A DNA stretch of 64,000 bases from Amycolatopsis pretoriensis (GTDB taxonomy: Bacteria > Actinomycetota > Actinomycetes > Mycobacteriales > Pseudonocardiaceae), in NCBI RefSeq assembly GCF_900107925.1, contig NZ_FNUJ01000005.1:186001-250000 (forward strand), read 5' to 3'. Shown one piece after another: positions 8,136 through 16,794 of the stretch. Within the stretch, counting starts at the first letter, position 1. The number at the start of each line of letters is the position of its first letter. The translations under genes were made by a program, and so were the position numbers. Under the pieces are notes generated by a model. It worked only from the letters and a program-made list of their open reading frames with translations, was not told where the DNA came from and did no database searches.

Positions 8136-9361
8136 TCCGTTCTTCCAGCGCGCTTGGCGTGCCGCCGCCGCGGCGCGCGATAATGACGGAACTCATGGAT
8201 CCGACGCTTGCCGCGCGGGCGCTGTCCGCCGCCACCGAGATCACGAGCACCGCCCTGTCCGGCGACGATCCGGGCGCGGTGCTCGACACCGTCGTCGCCC
8301 GGGCGGCCGAACTCGCCGATGCCGACCTCGGCCTGGCCATGGTCAGTGCCGACGACGGCCGTGTCGTGGTCGAGGCCGCGCACCACGCCGGTGCCGATGA
8401 ACCCGCGCCCGACGATGGCAACGGTGAGTCGTTGCGCGGACTCGCCCTCCCCGCCGACTCCGCCGCCGGACGGGTCGCGCGCGGTGGTGAGCCCGTCGCG
8501 AGCGCCGACTTCACCGTCGACCCGCGGACCGCGCCCTTCGTGCCCGCCGAACTCCACGGCTACGGGGCCTTCGCCGCCGCGCCGTTCGGGTCCGGGGGAC
8601 GCGTGCTGGGCGCGCTCACCGTCTACCGCAAGCGGGGGCGCGAGCCGTTCTCCGCCGGGACCGTCGAGATGCTCGTCGCCTTCGCTGCCCAGGCCGGCGT
8701 TGTGCTCGCGCTCGCCGAAGGCGCCAACGCGCGGCACCGCGTCGCGCTGTACGAGGAGCGGGAACGGATCGCTCGCGAGCTCCACGACGTCATCGTCCAG
8801 CGGCTCTACGGCGCGGGCATGCAGCTCGACCGGGTCCGGCGCAACATGCGCAAGCGGTTCGCCCAAGCCGACGGCGCCCGGCTTTCCGACGCCATCGACC
8901 AGCTCGACCAGACCATCGAGGAGATCCGCGGCACCGTGCGCGCGCTGAGGTCACCGGAGCCTCGCCACGACACCGGCACGCCCACCGACCTCGCCGAGTC
9001 GGCGCGCGGCGAGGTCCGCATCGCCGGCGAGCTGCTCGGGTACCCGCCGACCCTGGAGCTGTCCGGCGAATTCGCCGACATCCCCGCGGAACGCGCCGAC
9101 CACATCCGGGCCGCCCTGCGCGAAGCACTGTCCAATGTGGTCAGACACTCCGGCGCGAGCGAAACCCGCGTGACCTTGGCCAGGGACTCCGACGGCGTGA
9201 AACTCCGTGTCCGGGACAACGGTTCCGGCGTCCCCCAAGGCGTCGCCACCCGTGGCCTGCGTCATCTCGCCGAACGCGCGGACGCCGCGGGCGGCAAGTT
9301 CTTCCTGAACTCCTCACCCAGTCTCGGCACGCTCGTCGCGTTCGACCTCCCACTCGACTGA
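8132..9361 (+). CDS. GAF-domain sensor histidine kinase, NarL/DevS type
   Basis: This roughly 409-residue kinase has a single GAF domain (about residues 40-195), a HisKA_3 dimerisation helix with phosphoacceptor H218 (ERIARELHDVI), and an HATPase domain with N-box REALSNVVRH and G-box RDNGSGVP. It has no membrane segment, so it senses a cytoplasmic signal. DevS/DosS kinases carry two GAF domains; this one has one, and a haem ligand cannot be assigned by eye. GTG 8132 overlaps the cydDC stop and is taken as start; ATG 8183 is an alternative lacking a good ribosome site. Coupling to cydDC and the nearby DevR-like regulator suggest redox or oxygen control of bd oxidase. Confidence 0.85.
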   Translation: MIRSSSALGVPPPRRAIMTELMDPTLAARALSAATEITSTALSGDDPGAVLDTVVARAAELADADLGLAMVSADDGRVVVEAAHHAGADEPAPDDGNGESLRGLALPADSAAGRVARGGEPVASADFTVDPRTAPFVPAELHGYGAFAAAPFGSGGRVLGALTVYRKRGREPFSAGTVEMLVAFAAQAGVVLALAEGANARHRVALYEERERIARELHDVIVQRLYGAGMQLDRVRRNMRKRFAQADGARLSDAIDQLDQTIEEIRGTVRALRSPEPRHDTGTPTDLAESARGEVRIAGELLGYPPTLELSGEFADIPAERADHIRAALREALSNVVRHSGASETRVTLARDSDGVKLRVRDNGSGVPQGVATRGLRHLAERADAAGGKFFLNSSPSLGTLVAFDLPLD

Positions 9362-9571
9362 ACCATCGACTGATCGCGACCTATCCTTCTCGGGTCATCC
9401 AGCCTCCCTTCATCGCCCTCATCGAAGATCGTACCGGGTTTTCGAACACCCATTCGACTCACATTCGAGTGAAAACTGCAGGTCAAAACCGCCGATCCGC
9501 GTGGCGGACCGTGACGATGACTGAAAAGGACGCAGCGAACGGCGGCTTGCGGACACGACCGTCGCGCGGAG
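9362..9571. other. Convergent intergenic gap between kinase and response regulator
   Basis: No gene is apparent. ATTCGA occurs twice 11 nt apart (9452-9457, 9463-9468), preceded by TTCGA (9441-9445). A short hairpin TCCGC-GTG-GCGGA lies near 9496-9508 and may help terminate one of the two convergent transcripts. Confidence 0.3.
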
Positions 9572-10198
9572 TTACTTCTCCCGGCGAGCGATCCACGCGG
9601 CGGCCTGCGTCCGGCGCTGCATGCCGAGCTTCGCCAGCACCGACGTGACGTAGTTCTTGACCGTCTTTTCGGCGAGGAACAGCCGCTCGGCGATCTCGCG
9701 GTTCGACAGGCCCTGGCCGATCAGCTCCAGCACGTCCCGCTCGCGCTCGGTCAGCGCCGCCAGCTCGTCCGTCGGCGGGTGGCGCATCTTGTCCAGCACC
9801 CGCGCGGTGCTCACCGGGTCCAGCAGCGACCGCCCGGCCGCGACCTCGCGGACCGCGTTCACCACGTCCTGCCCCCGCACCTGCTTCAGCAGGTAACCCG
9901 CGGCGCCGGCCATGATCGCGCCGACCATCGCCTCTTCGTCGTCGAACGCCGTCAGCATCAGGCACGCCGGCGGGTTCGGTTTGGACCGCAGCTCGCGGCA
10001 GAGCGTGATGCCGTCGCCGTCGCCGAGGCGGACGTCGACCACCGCGACCTCCGGCTCGACGTGCATCGCCACCGCCAGCGCCTCTTCGACGCTGCTCGCT
10101 TCGGCGACGACCTCGATGTCGGGCTCGTCGCCGAGGAGGTCGCGCAGCCCGCGGCGGACCAGTTCGTGGTCGTCGACGAGCAGTACCTGGATCGGCAT
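9572..10198 (-). CDS. NarL/FixJ-family response regulator, DevR/DosR-like
   Basis: This 208-residue regulator has a receiver domain with acidic pocket D9/D10, phosphoacceptor D55 (VAVVDVRLGDGDG), T83 and K105, then a LuxR-type helix-turn-helix at about 145-205 (LTERERDVLELIGQGLSNRE). The recognition helix region EKTVKNYVTSVLAKLGM followed by RRTQAA is very close to mycobacterial DosR/DevR, a regulator of hypoxic and NO response. It converges on the GAF kinase gene and is the likely partner. GGGACC/GGTCCC elements upstream of cydA are candidate targets. Confidence 0.92.
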   Translation of the reverse strand: MPIQVLLVDDHELVRRGLRDLLGDEPDIEVVAEASSVEEALAVAMHVEPEVAVVDVRLGDGDGITLCRELRSKPNPPACLMLTAFDDEEAMVGAIMAGAAGYLLKQVRGQDVVNAVREVAAGRSLLDPVSTARVLDKMRHPPTDELAALTERERDVLELIGQGLSNREIAERLFLAEKTVKNYVTSVLAKLGMQRRTQAAAWIARREK

Positions 10199-10481
10199 AT
10201 CCCCAGGTTACGGGGTACGCGGACGCCGTGGTGCCGGCTGGTCCGCACGTCACACCGGCGATTACGCCCAAAGTGTGACCGCTGATCTCGTAACATTTTC
10301 GAAGCCACGTATTTCCGTCACTGATTCCGCAGGTCAGCGGCGAATGGCAAAGAATCACGAGACCCCGGATTTCCGGTGGAGCGCTGACGTTTCCGAAATC
10401 CCGGAATAGTCCGTAACAGGGCTCGCGGCACCGCGATACTTACCACGCAATCGCCCCGATTCTTCCTGAAAGGACCTTCCG
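10199..10481. promoter_or_regulatory. Divergent promoter region between the response regulator and the excalibur protein
   Basis: No gene is supported in these 283 nt. An imperfect inverted repeat (CCCGGATTTC near 10365 and GAAATCCCGG near 10396) could be an operator or leader hairpin for the plus-strand gene. A strong ribosome site (GAAAGGA) precedes the GTG at 10482. Confidence 0.4.
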
Positions 10482-10970
10482 GTGTCCTTGTTTCGTCGTG
10501 CCCTGACGACCGCCGCGGCCGTCGCCGGGCTCGCTCTTCTCGGTCCCGTCTCCCTCGCCTCCGCGCAGCTCGCGACGCCCCTCGCGGCCGACCTGAATTG
10601 CTCGGACTTCAAGTATCAGGAAGACGCTCAGGCCGTTTACGACCAAGACCCGTCCGACCCCAACGGGCTCGACGGTGACGACAACGACGGCAAAGCCTGC
10701 GAATCCTTGCCGCACCGCCCGCAGCAGAACACGTCCACGCCGACGTCCGAACAGCCGTCGACGACGACCCACACGGCCCCGAAAACCACGACCACCAAGA
10801 AATCCACGACGACGGGCGGCCAGGTCAAGGTGAAGCCGGTCGGCGGCGTGGCCACCGGCGGCGGTGAGCCGGACGAAGGCGCCCCCGGGATCCTCGTGCT
10901 GAGCGGCGCCCTGCTCGCCGCGGCGGCGTCCGGTGGCATGGTGTTCCACCTGCGCCGGCGCGCGAATTGA
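10482..10970 (+). CDS. Secreted excalibur-domain surface protein, probable class F sortase substrate
   Basis: This 162-residue protein has a signal peptide (1 to about 28), an excalibur calcium-binding domain (40-73) with the Asp-rich loop GLDGDDNDGKACE, a Thr/Pro/Ser-rich wall-spanning linker (82-112), and a C-terminal sorting region: KPVGGVATGGG (118-128), acidic spacer, one hydrophobic helix and an RRR tail. That layout mimics LPXTG proteins but with a P-x-G-x-x-x-TGGG motif. The next gene, overlapping its stop (TTGA), is a class F sortase, so enzyme and substrate appear co-expressed. Anchoring is inferred. Confidence 0.8.
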   Translation: MSLFRRALTTAAAVAGLALLGPVSLASAQLATPLAADLNCSDFKYQEDAQAVYDQDPSDPNGLDGDDNDGKACESLPHRPQQNTSTPTSEQPSTTTHTAPKTTTTKKSTTTGGQVKVKPVGGVATGGGEPDEGAPGILVLSGALLAAAASGGMVFHLRRRAN

Positions 10971-11605
10971 GGCACCCGCGGCTGTGGCCGGCGGTCACGG
11001 CGGTCGTCGCCGCGCTCGGGTCGGTTCTGGTGGTGGCCCTCGTCCTCGCGTTTTCGCCGCACGCGCCGGCGCAGGTCGCCCCACCGTCCGCCGTGCCCGT
11101 CGGGGTCGCGCCGTCGACCACCGCCACGCCGTCCGGCGGCGGGCTCCCGGCGGCGAAACCGGCCTCCTTGAGCATCCCGGCGATCGGCGTGCGCGCCGAC
11201 GCGATCAAGGACCTCGGGCTGACCCCGAAGGGTGAGCTCGAGGTCCCGGGCGACGCGAAGACGGTCGGCTGGTTCACCGGCGCGCCCTCGCCCGGCGAGG
11301 TCGGCCCGGCGGTGCTGGCGGCGCACGTCGACTACAAGCACGTTCCCGGCGCCTTTTCGCGGCTCAAGGAGCTGAAGCCCGGCGAGCAGGCGCGGGTCGG
11401 GCGGTCCGACGGCCGGACCGCGGTCTTCACCGTCTACCGCGTCGACCACTACGCCAAGGCGCAGTTCCCGACCGACCAGGTCTACGGCGACACCGCCGAG
11501 CCCGAGCTGCGGCTCATCACCTGCGGTGGCGAGTTCGACCGGTCGAGCGGCAACTACCTCGACAACGTCGTGGTCTACGCGCGGCTCACCGGCGTCGAGG
11601 CCTAG
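10967..11605 (+). CDS. Class F sortase
   Basis: This 212-residue protein has an N-terminal membrane anchor (9-30), a Pro/Ala/Thr linker, and a sortase catalytic domain from about residue 66. The catalytic triad is visible: H120 (VLAAHVDY), C186 (LRLITCGG) and R192 (EFDRSSGNYLDN), the class F signature. Sortases cleave a sorting motif on exported proteins and join them to the cell wall. It starts at a TTG overlapping the stop of the excalibur gene, implying coupled translation, and its stop codon overlaps that of the convergent neighbour inside a shared CTAG. Confidence 0.93.
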   Translation: MRHPRLWPAVTAVVAALGSVLVVALVLAFSPHAPAQVAPPSAVPVGVAPSTTATPSGGGLPAAKPASLSIPAIGVRADAIKDLGLTPKGELEVPGDAKTVGWFTGAPSPGEVGPAVLAAHVDYKHVPGAFSRLKELKPGEQARVGRSDGRTAVFTVYRVDHYAKAQFPTDQVYGDTAEPELRLITCGGEFDRSSGNYLDNVVVYARLTGVEA

Positions 11606-13848
11606 CCGAGCTCGATCCGCGCCAGCTCGAGCCGGCGGTACGCGTGGTCGCCGAGCGACCAGACGTCCAGGGCGTCGCCGTCGAGCTCCGGGTACGCGAT
11701 CACCAGCCGGACGGGACCGTCGTCCTCCTGGTAAACGACGTCCGCGGGGATCCCGGCTTCGAGCTGCCAGCAGAGCTGCTGCTGCTTCGGCGTCAGACGG
11801 CCGGCGTAGCGGTCGCTCATGGCCCGCGCCAGCTGCCCGCGCAGCAGGCTGGGGCCGCTCGGCGGCGCCGCGAGCAACCGCTCGGCGTGCTGGCACGCGT
11901 CGGGCGGCCGGTCGTCCGGCTCCGGGTCCCGAAAGGTGACCTTCGGCGCCGCCGGCTCGCGGGCGGGCAGCACGATGCTGCCGTCGGCCGCGTGGTGGGT
12001 CGGCGAGTAACCGGCTTCGCGCAACGCGTCGAGCGTGCCAGCAGCGTCCACAGTGGACGTCAGCACGGTCGGCGCCACCGCGCGCAGCCCGAGTTTCGCG
12101 AGCTTGCGGTGCGCGGCGAGCTCGGTGAGCACGGCGGGTTCGCCGACGACGACGCTCGCGACGTCGAGGACCTGCGCCTCGCCGTGGCGCCGCGCGACGT
12201 CGTTGACCAGGTACACCAGCGGTTGCGGCAGCTCGCCGGCGGCGAGCGCGCGAAGCTCGTCGAGCAGCCCGTCGGCCGTCGCGCCCTGGTCGAACGCGCG
12301 CCGGACGGACGCGGGGGAGAACCGCCAGCTGGTCGCCGTGCCCTGGGCCTCGCGATCGGCGACGCGGTCGAGGGCCGCGGCGAGCCGCGCGTCCGGTGAG
12401 CCGGGCACGATCGCGGTGAGGTCGGTGCCGAACAGCGCCGTCGTCCGCGCACGGGCGACCAGCCCGTCGGTGACCTCGACGAGGTCTTCGCCGGAGAGCA
12501 GCGCGCGGCCCACCGCGGTGACGGCGCCGTGCGCGACGACGCCGAGGAGTTCGGCCGCCTCGACCGCGTCCGCGACGTGCCCGGCGAAGTCCTCGGTGAG
12601 CAGCATCGGCGCGTGCCATTCGGCGAGGCGGGTCAGGTCGCCGGTGATCGCCACGCCGGGTTCGAGCCGCGCGAGCAGCCGGACGACCAGCCGCCGCACC
12701 AGCGCGCCGACGTCGGTCCCGAACTCCGGCGGCGCCGGATCCCACCAGGTCGTCAGCAGCAGGCGGTAGAGCAACGCCGGTGCGGGCCGGACGAGGTCGG
12801 GATCCGTGGCGAGCGTGGGCGGCGGCGCCTTCTGCCCGCGACGCGGCGGGGGCGGCTCGTCCGCCAGCAGCAGCCCGGCCTGCGCCGCGAGGTCGATGGC
12901 CAGCTCGATCTCCGCGGGCGTCGCGCCGGTCTCCTTGGCGACCTTCTTGATGAGCCGCGCGCCGATCGTGCCGTCCTTGAGCAGCGGAAGCGGCTCCGCG
13001 GCGGCGAGGTCGAGAACGGCCGAGACGCGGTCGAGCAGCCGCAGCGCGGCGGCCGACGACGTCGCTTCGACCGACTCGGCTCCGACGTGCGTGGTGGCGT
13101 GGCCGGGTTCCTCGGGCGTGAACGGCAGCTGGTGGTCCGGGCCGCGCAGGGCGAGCGACACCTCGATCGGCATGGCCGCGCTGCCGTAGTAGGTGCTGAT
13201 GAGGAAGCCGTGCTCGAACGCCCAGCCCTCCGCGGTGTGGAACGGCAGCACGCCCTCGGCCTCGGGAACGCCGTCGGCCATGTCCTGCAACAGTTTCCGC
13301 GTCGGCTCGGGCGCGGTGCGGAACAGCTCGCGCACGCGGTCGCCGTCGCGGTAGAAGTGGACGAGCTCCTTCAGGCCCGCGGGCAGCCCGAGGGCCTTGG
13401 ACAGCCGCGCCATGGGGCCGCGACCCAGCTCCACCAGCAGGTCCGCGACCGGCTGACCGAGCCCTTCGGTGTGGAAGTTGCCGCGGCGCAGGAGATCCGG
13501 CAGCGTGAGGCGGTCGTCGTCGCGCCACAGGAGGGCGCGCTCGACCAGATCATCCACATAGGACTCGAAGGCGGTCGAGCCGAGGAGCTTCCCGACTTCC
13601 GCGAGGGGCGTCGGCCGCAACCCGAGCGCGTGGCACAGCTGGACGGCGCCCAGGACCTGGATCTGAGGCGCTGAAAGCCCGAGCACGGCTTCGTCGAGCG
13701 ACTCGGCCGAGGCGAGCCGCGCCGCGACGACGTCGAGCCGCCGCGGCCACGGTTCGCGCAACACGTCGGGCCGGTGGGTGAGGACTTTCGCCAGGCCGTC
13801 CCGATCGAGGGCGGCGAGCCGGCCGAGCAGTTCGTCGGCGGTGGTCAT
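11602..13848 (-). CDS. XPB/Ssl2-like helicase-associated domain protein without helicase motifs
   Basis: This 748-residue protein matches the actinobacterial helicase C-terminal domain family (Helicase_C_3 type) usually found near the XPB DNA helicase. Winged-helix-like segments span the first 150 residues, and the conserved C-terminal module lies at about 440-620 (ATSWRFSPASVRRAFDQGATAD, then LVYLVNDVARRHG). I find no Walker A, DEAD box or motif VI, so it is not itself an ATPase. In related genomes the partner XPB gene is adjacent; none is in this window. It carries one in-frame copy of the recurrent dyad at 12046-12058. Role in DNA repair is inferred from the family. Confidence 0.85.
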   Translation of the reverse strand: MTTADELLGRLAALDRDGLAKVLTHRPDVLREPWPRRLDVVAARLASAESLDEAVLGLSAPQIQVLGAVQLCHALGLRPTPLAEVGKLLGSTAFESYVDDLVERALLWRDDDRLTLPDLLRRGNFHTEGLGQPVADLLVELGRGPMARLSKALGLPAGLKELVHFYRDGDRVRELFRTAPEPTRKLLQDMADGVPEAEGVLPFHTAEGWAFEHGFLISTYYGSAAMPIEVSLALRGPDHQLPFTPEEPGHATTHVGAESVEATSSAAALRLLDRVSAVLDLAAAEPLPLLKDGTIGARLIKKVAKETGATPAEIELAIDLAAQAGLLLADEPPPPRRGQKAPPPTLATDPDLVRPAPALLYRLLLTTWWDPAPPEFGTDVGALVRRLVVRLLARLEPGVAITGDLTRLAEWHAPMLLTEDFAGHVADAVEAAELLGVVAHGAVTAVGRALLSGEDLVEVTDGLVARARTTALFGTDLTAIVPGSPDARLAAALDRVADREAQGTATSWRFSPASVRRAFDQGATADGLLDELRALAAGELPQPLVYLVNDVARRHGEAQVLDVASVVVGEPAVLTELAAHRKLAKLGLRAVAPTVLTSTVDAAGTLDALREAGYSPTHHAADGSIVLPAREPAAPKVTFRDPEPDDRPPDACQHAERLLAAPPSGPSLLRGQLARAMSDRYAGRLTPKQQQLCWQLEAGIPADVVYQEDDGPVRLVIAYPELDGDALDVWSLGDHAYRRLELARIELG
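12045..12059. repeat. In-gene dyad CGTCCAC-A-GTGGACG (copy 3)
   Basis: This copy lies in the XPB-like gene on the minus strand, where it reads TCC ACT GTG GAC, again Ser-Thr-Val-Asp. Confidence 0.85.
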
Positions 13849-13862
13849 CGCCCCAGGTTAGA

Positions 13863-14633
13863 TCACCGGTCGCAAGCCGTGCCGTCGCCGTCGCGGTCCA
13901 GCCCCTTACGGTAGCCGGGCTCGCCGACGTGCATCGGTGCGGCGTGCGCGGCCCTCGCCTCGGCGCAGTTCTTGTAGTACACGGAGGAATCGGGCTCGGG
14001 GGCTTCCTCGGTGGTCCGCACGGGCGGGGGCACCGGGGCTGCCTTCGTGACCGGCGGCTCGGGCGTGGGCGTGGGCGTGGGTGTCGGCGCCGGGGCGTCG
14101 ATGGTCCCGTTGCACGGCGGTCCCCACAGCCCGCTGACGGCCTGCTTCGCCGCGCTTTCGGCGGCCGCGAGGGCGGGCAAAGCGGCGTCGGTCGCGTATT
14201 TGAGATAACCACCCTGAATCGCGAGAGCGGCGTAGTCCTGGCCGCCGGCCAAGGTCACGGCGATGCCCTGTGCCGTTTCCACGCCGAGCGTCACGGCTTT
14301 GCCGGAAAGCGTCGTGGTCGCCCAGCCGAGTGATTCCAGTCCGTAGCAGCCGTTGCCGACGATCGGCGCGGTGACGCCGAGGACGCGCACGGTTCTGCTC
14401 GAGCCGTCGCTGCCCTGCACGACCACCGTGGCGCCGTCCGTCACGGACGCGACCGTGTAGCTGACGGGAACCGGAGTCGTGCTGGTCACGGGGGTCGTCG
14501 ACGTCGACGGGGGCGCCGCCGGCGTGGCGGCGACGGGCGCCGGCTCCGGGGCTTTCCCGAAGATCGCGCCCAGGACGAACAGGACGGCGAAAGCGGCCAA
14601 GACGATCTTCAGCCAGTTCGGAAGGCGTTTCAT
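13863..14633 (-). CDS. Membrane-anchored degenerate SNase-fold protein with C-terminal excalibur domain
   Basis: Residues 8-26 form an N-terminal anchor, 58-172 resemble the staphylococcal nuclease fold (VTDGATVVV, TVRVLGVTAP, ending in SGLWGPPC), 181-215 are a Pro/Thr linker and 220-256 are an excalibur domain (YKNCAEARAA to DRDGDGTACDR). Several nuclease active-site positions look lost: the Asp of the V-D-x-P-E segment is Thr (VTAPI), and the Y-G-R segment is absent. A binding rather than cleaving role is likely. ATG 14633 is preferred over the upstream GTG 14660. It lies 14 nt upstream of the XPB-like gene on the same strand, and it is the second excalibur protein within 4 kb. Confidence 0.75.
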   Translation of the reverse strand: MKRLPNWLKIVLAAFAVLFVLGAIFGKAPEPAPVAATPAAPPSTSTTPVTSTTPVPVSYTVASVTDGATVVVQGSDGSSRTVRVLGVTAPIVGNGCYGLESLGWATTTLSGKAVTLGVETAQGIAVTLAGGQDYAALAIQGGYLKYATDAALPALAAAESAAKQAVSGLWGPPCNGTIDAPAPTPTPTPTPEPPVTKAAPVPPPVRTTEEAPEPDSSVYYKNCAEARAAHAAPMHVGEPGYRKGLDRDGDGTACDR

Positions 14634-14829
14634 CCCCGGATTCCCTCGTTCCTCGAACACGACGTGCCGAGGGAGTACTCGGGAAATCTCCCGCCGTTGT
14701 TACGCGTGGGCTCGTGATCGACCACCAGTCGTTATCCGGGGGAATGTTGCCGTCACGATCACGTCACGAACCACGGTTCCGAACCGAAAAGCTGTCACAA
14801 GACCCGGCCGCGGAACGACCCGTGCAGAC

Positions 14830-16203
14830 GTGATCGAACTTCTGTCGCTGCACGGGCCCGGCGGACACCCCGCGCACGGAACCGCCTTCACGGCCGTCGA
14901 CATCCGGACCACCGGGCTGCGTCCCGGGCGCGTCGTCGAACTCGCCGCGGTGCGGGTGCACGCCGACGGCTCGATCGCCGGTCAGCTGACGACGCTGGTG
15001 GACCCGGGCGCCGGGGTGCCGCCGGGACCGGCGCACGGCATCACGCGCGGCGAACTCGACGACGCGCCGCCGTTCGGGGCGGTGCTGGGGCCGTTGCTCG
15101 ACCTGTGCGCCGGCAGCGTGGTCGTGGCGCACGACCTGGCGTTCGTCTCGGCTTTCCTGGAGTTCGAAGTCAAGTTTTCCGGGGTCCGGCTGCCCGTGCT
15201 GCCGGGCGTTTCGACGCTGGCGGCGGCGCAGTCGGTCCTGCGGCTGCCGAACTACCGGCTCACGACGGTCGCGCACGCGCTCGGCGTGCCGGCGCGGTCC
15301 GGGCAGCCGGCGTTGTCCGGCGCGAGGACGGTCGCCCGGCTCGTGACGGGCATGGTCGAGCGGTACGGGTTCACGTTCGCCGCCGCTCCCGTCCTCCCCG
15401 CTCTGCCCCGGTTCACCGGCGGCCGGCTGCTCCCGCGCGGCGAGGTGACGCCGGCGGAGCCGGGCTGGATGGCCGACGCGGTCGAGCGGATCGTCGCCGG
15501 CCGGGACGGCGACGCCTACCTGGACCTGCTCGCGGAAGTCGTCGCGGACCAGCACCTGACGCGCGAAGAGGTGACGGCGCTGGCCGCGTTGGCGGCCGAG
15601 GCGGGACTGCCCGACGCGCGGGTGCGGTCGACGCACGAGCAGTTCGTGACGGCGCTGCGCGAGATCGCGGAACGGGACGGCGTCGTGACGGCGGCGGAAG
15701 CGCGCGAGCTGCGTCAGGTGGCGACCGCGCTCGGCGTCGCCGGGGTCGAGGTACGCCCGGCTGACGGCGGGAAGGCGACCCGGGTCCTGGTGCTCGGGAG
15801 CACGGTGGACGCGGACCGCATGCGGGCGCGGGTGCTCGAGGAAGGCGTCCAGCTGGCCAAGAAGCTGACCGCGAGCGTCACGCACCTCGTGGTGGACGCG
15901 ACCGTGCCGGCCAACGAGCCGCGGGTGGCGCGGGCGGGCGAGCTGGGGGCCGAGGTGCTCGACGTCCGGGCCGCACCGGTCGCCCTCGGGTTCGAAGCGC
16001 CCGCGGTCCAGGCCGCGTCGGCGGCGCGGCCGGCGAAGGTGGTCGGCGGCCGGGTCCTGATGGGTGTGGGGTTGCTGCTGATGTTCATCGTCGTCGTGGC
16101 GATGTTCACCGGTTCGGGACTGGCGGCCGGGATCTTCCTGGGCGCGCTGGGGGTGGGAGCCCTGCTCGGCGGCTGGCGCATCACCGAGCCCGCGCCGCGG
16201 TGA
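14830..16203 (+). CDS. Membrane-anchored DEDDh exonuclease-like/BRCT protein with lost catalytic residues
   Basis: This roughly 457-residue protein starts at GTG 14830. Residues 15-175 follow the DnaQ-type 3'-5' exonuclease fold, but only the first metal-binding Asp (D24) remains. The paired Glu is R26 (TAVDIRTTGL), the ExoII Asp is V106 (AHDLAFVSAFL), and the ExoIII His and Asp are Q159 and G164. A helical middle domain (about 225-310) resembles TerB-like bundles, a BRCT domain occupies about 318-390 (LVLGSTVDADRM to THLVVD), and two membrane helices end the protein. It is probably a scaffold or sensor, not a nuclease. Topology is inferred. Confidence 0.75.
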   Translation: MIELLSLHGPGGHPAHGTAFTAVDIRTTGLRPGRVVELAAVRVHADGSIAGQLTTLVDPGAGVPPGPAHGITRGELDDAPPFGAVLGPLLDLCAGSVVVAHDLAFVSAFLEFEVKFSGVRLPVLPGVSTLAAAQSVLRLPNYRLTTVAHALGVPARSGQPALSGARTVARLVTGMVERYGFTFAAAPVLPALPRFTGGRLLPRGEVTPAEPGWMADAVERIVAGRDGDAYLDLLAEVVADQHLTREEVTALAALAAEAGLPDARVRSTHEQFVTALREIAERDGVVTAAEARELRQVATALGVAGVEVRPADGGKATRVLVLGSTVDADRMRARVLEEGVQLAKKLTASVTHLVVDATVPANEPRVARAGELGAEVLDVRAAPVALGFEAPAVQAASAARPAKVVGGRVLMGVGLLLMFIVVVAMFTGSGLAAGIFLGALGVGALLGGWRITEPAPR

Positions 16204-16228
16204 GCGGGGTTTCGGTACCGTCGGCGCG

Positions 16229-16771
16229 GTGCCGAGACTGATCCACTTGAACGGACCCACCGGGATCGGGAAGTCGACGATCGCGCAGGCCTACGCCGAG
16301 CGGCGGCCCGGGGTGCTGAACCTGGACACCGATCGGGTCGTCTGCCTCATCGGGGGCTGGCCGGACACCTTCTTCGAGACCTTCGAGGCCGCGCAGCTGC
16401 TCACCCTCGCCATGGCCGAGACGCACCTGCGGACCGGGCACGACGTCGTCATGCCGCAGCTCGCCACCCGCGTCGCCGACATCCGGCCCTTCGAGGACGT
16501 CGCCGAGCGGTGCGGCGCCGAGTACCGGGAAATCCTGCTCACCGCCGACAAAGCCGTCGCCGGGGCTCGGTTCGCCGCGCGGGCCGCCAAGGGCGATGCC
16601 GCCAACCAAGGCGTTGACGACGTCGTCAACCAGCGGGGCGGGGTCGCCGTCGTCGAGCGGATCCACGACCAGCTCGCCGCCTACCTGCCGCAGCGATCTC
16701 GCTGCCTCGTCGTGCCCACCGATGGGCGCGCGGCCGAGCAGACCTACGCCGACGTCATCGCGGCGCTTTGA
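16229..16771 (+). CDS. P-loop nucleotide-binding protein (AAA_33-type kinase-like)
   Basis: This 180-residue protein begins almost at once with Walker A (LNGPTGIGKST, residues 7-17), followed by a strand ending in LDTDRV that resembles the metal-binding aspartates of small P-loop kinases. Size and layout fit the AAA_33/zeta-toxin-like kinase group, such as predicted nucleoside or antibiotic kinases. The lid Arg region is ARFAARAAKGD (about 112-122). Start GTG 16229 is close to the motif as usual. No antitoxin-like partner precedes it, so a toxin role is not supported. Substrate unknown. Confidence 0.75.
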   Translation: MPRLIHLNGPTGIGKSTIAQAYAERRPGVLNLDTDRVVCLIGGWPDTFFETFEAAQLLTLAMAETHLRTGHDVVMPQLATRVADIRPFEDVAERCGAEYREILLTADKAVAGARFAARAAKGDAANQGVDDVVNQRGGVAVVERIHDQLAAYLPQRSRCLVVPTDGRAAEQTYADVIAAL

Positions 16772-16794
16772 CCGCCGTGCGGTTCACTGGACCC

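Noticed and set aside
10637..13528. 963-codon minus-strand open frame
   Set aside because: It is a GC-rich shadow frame of the XPB-like gene and sortase region, with Arg/Ala low-complexity protein and no domain.
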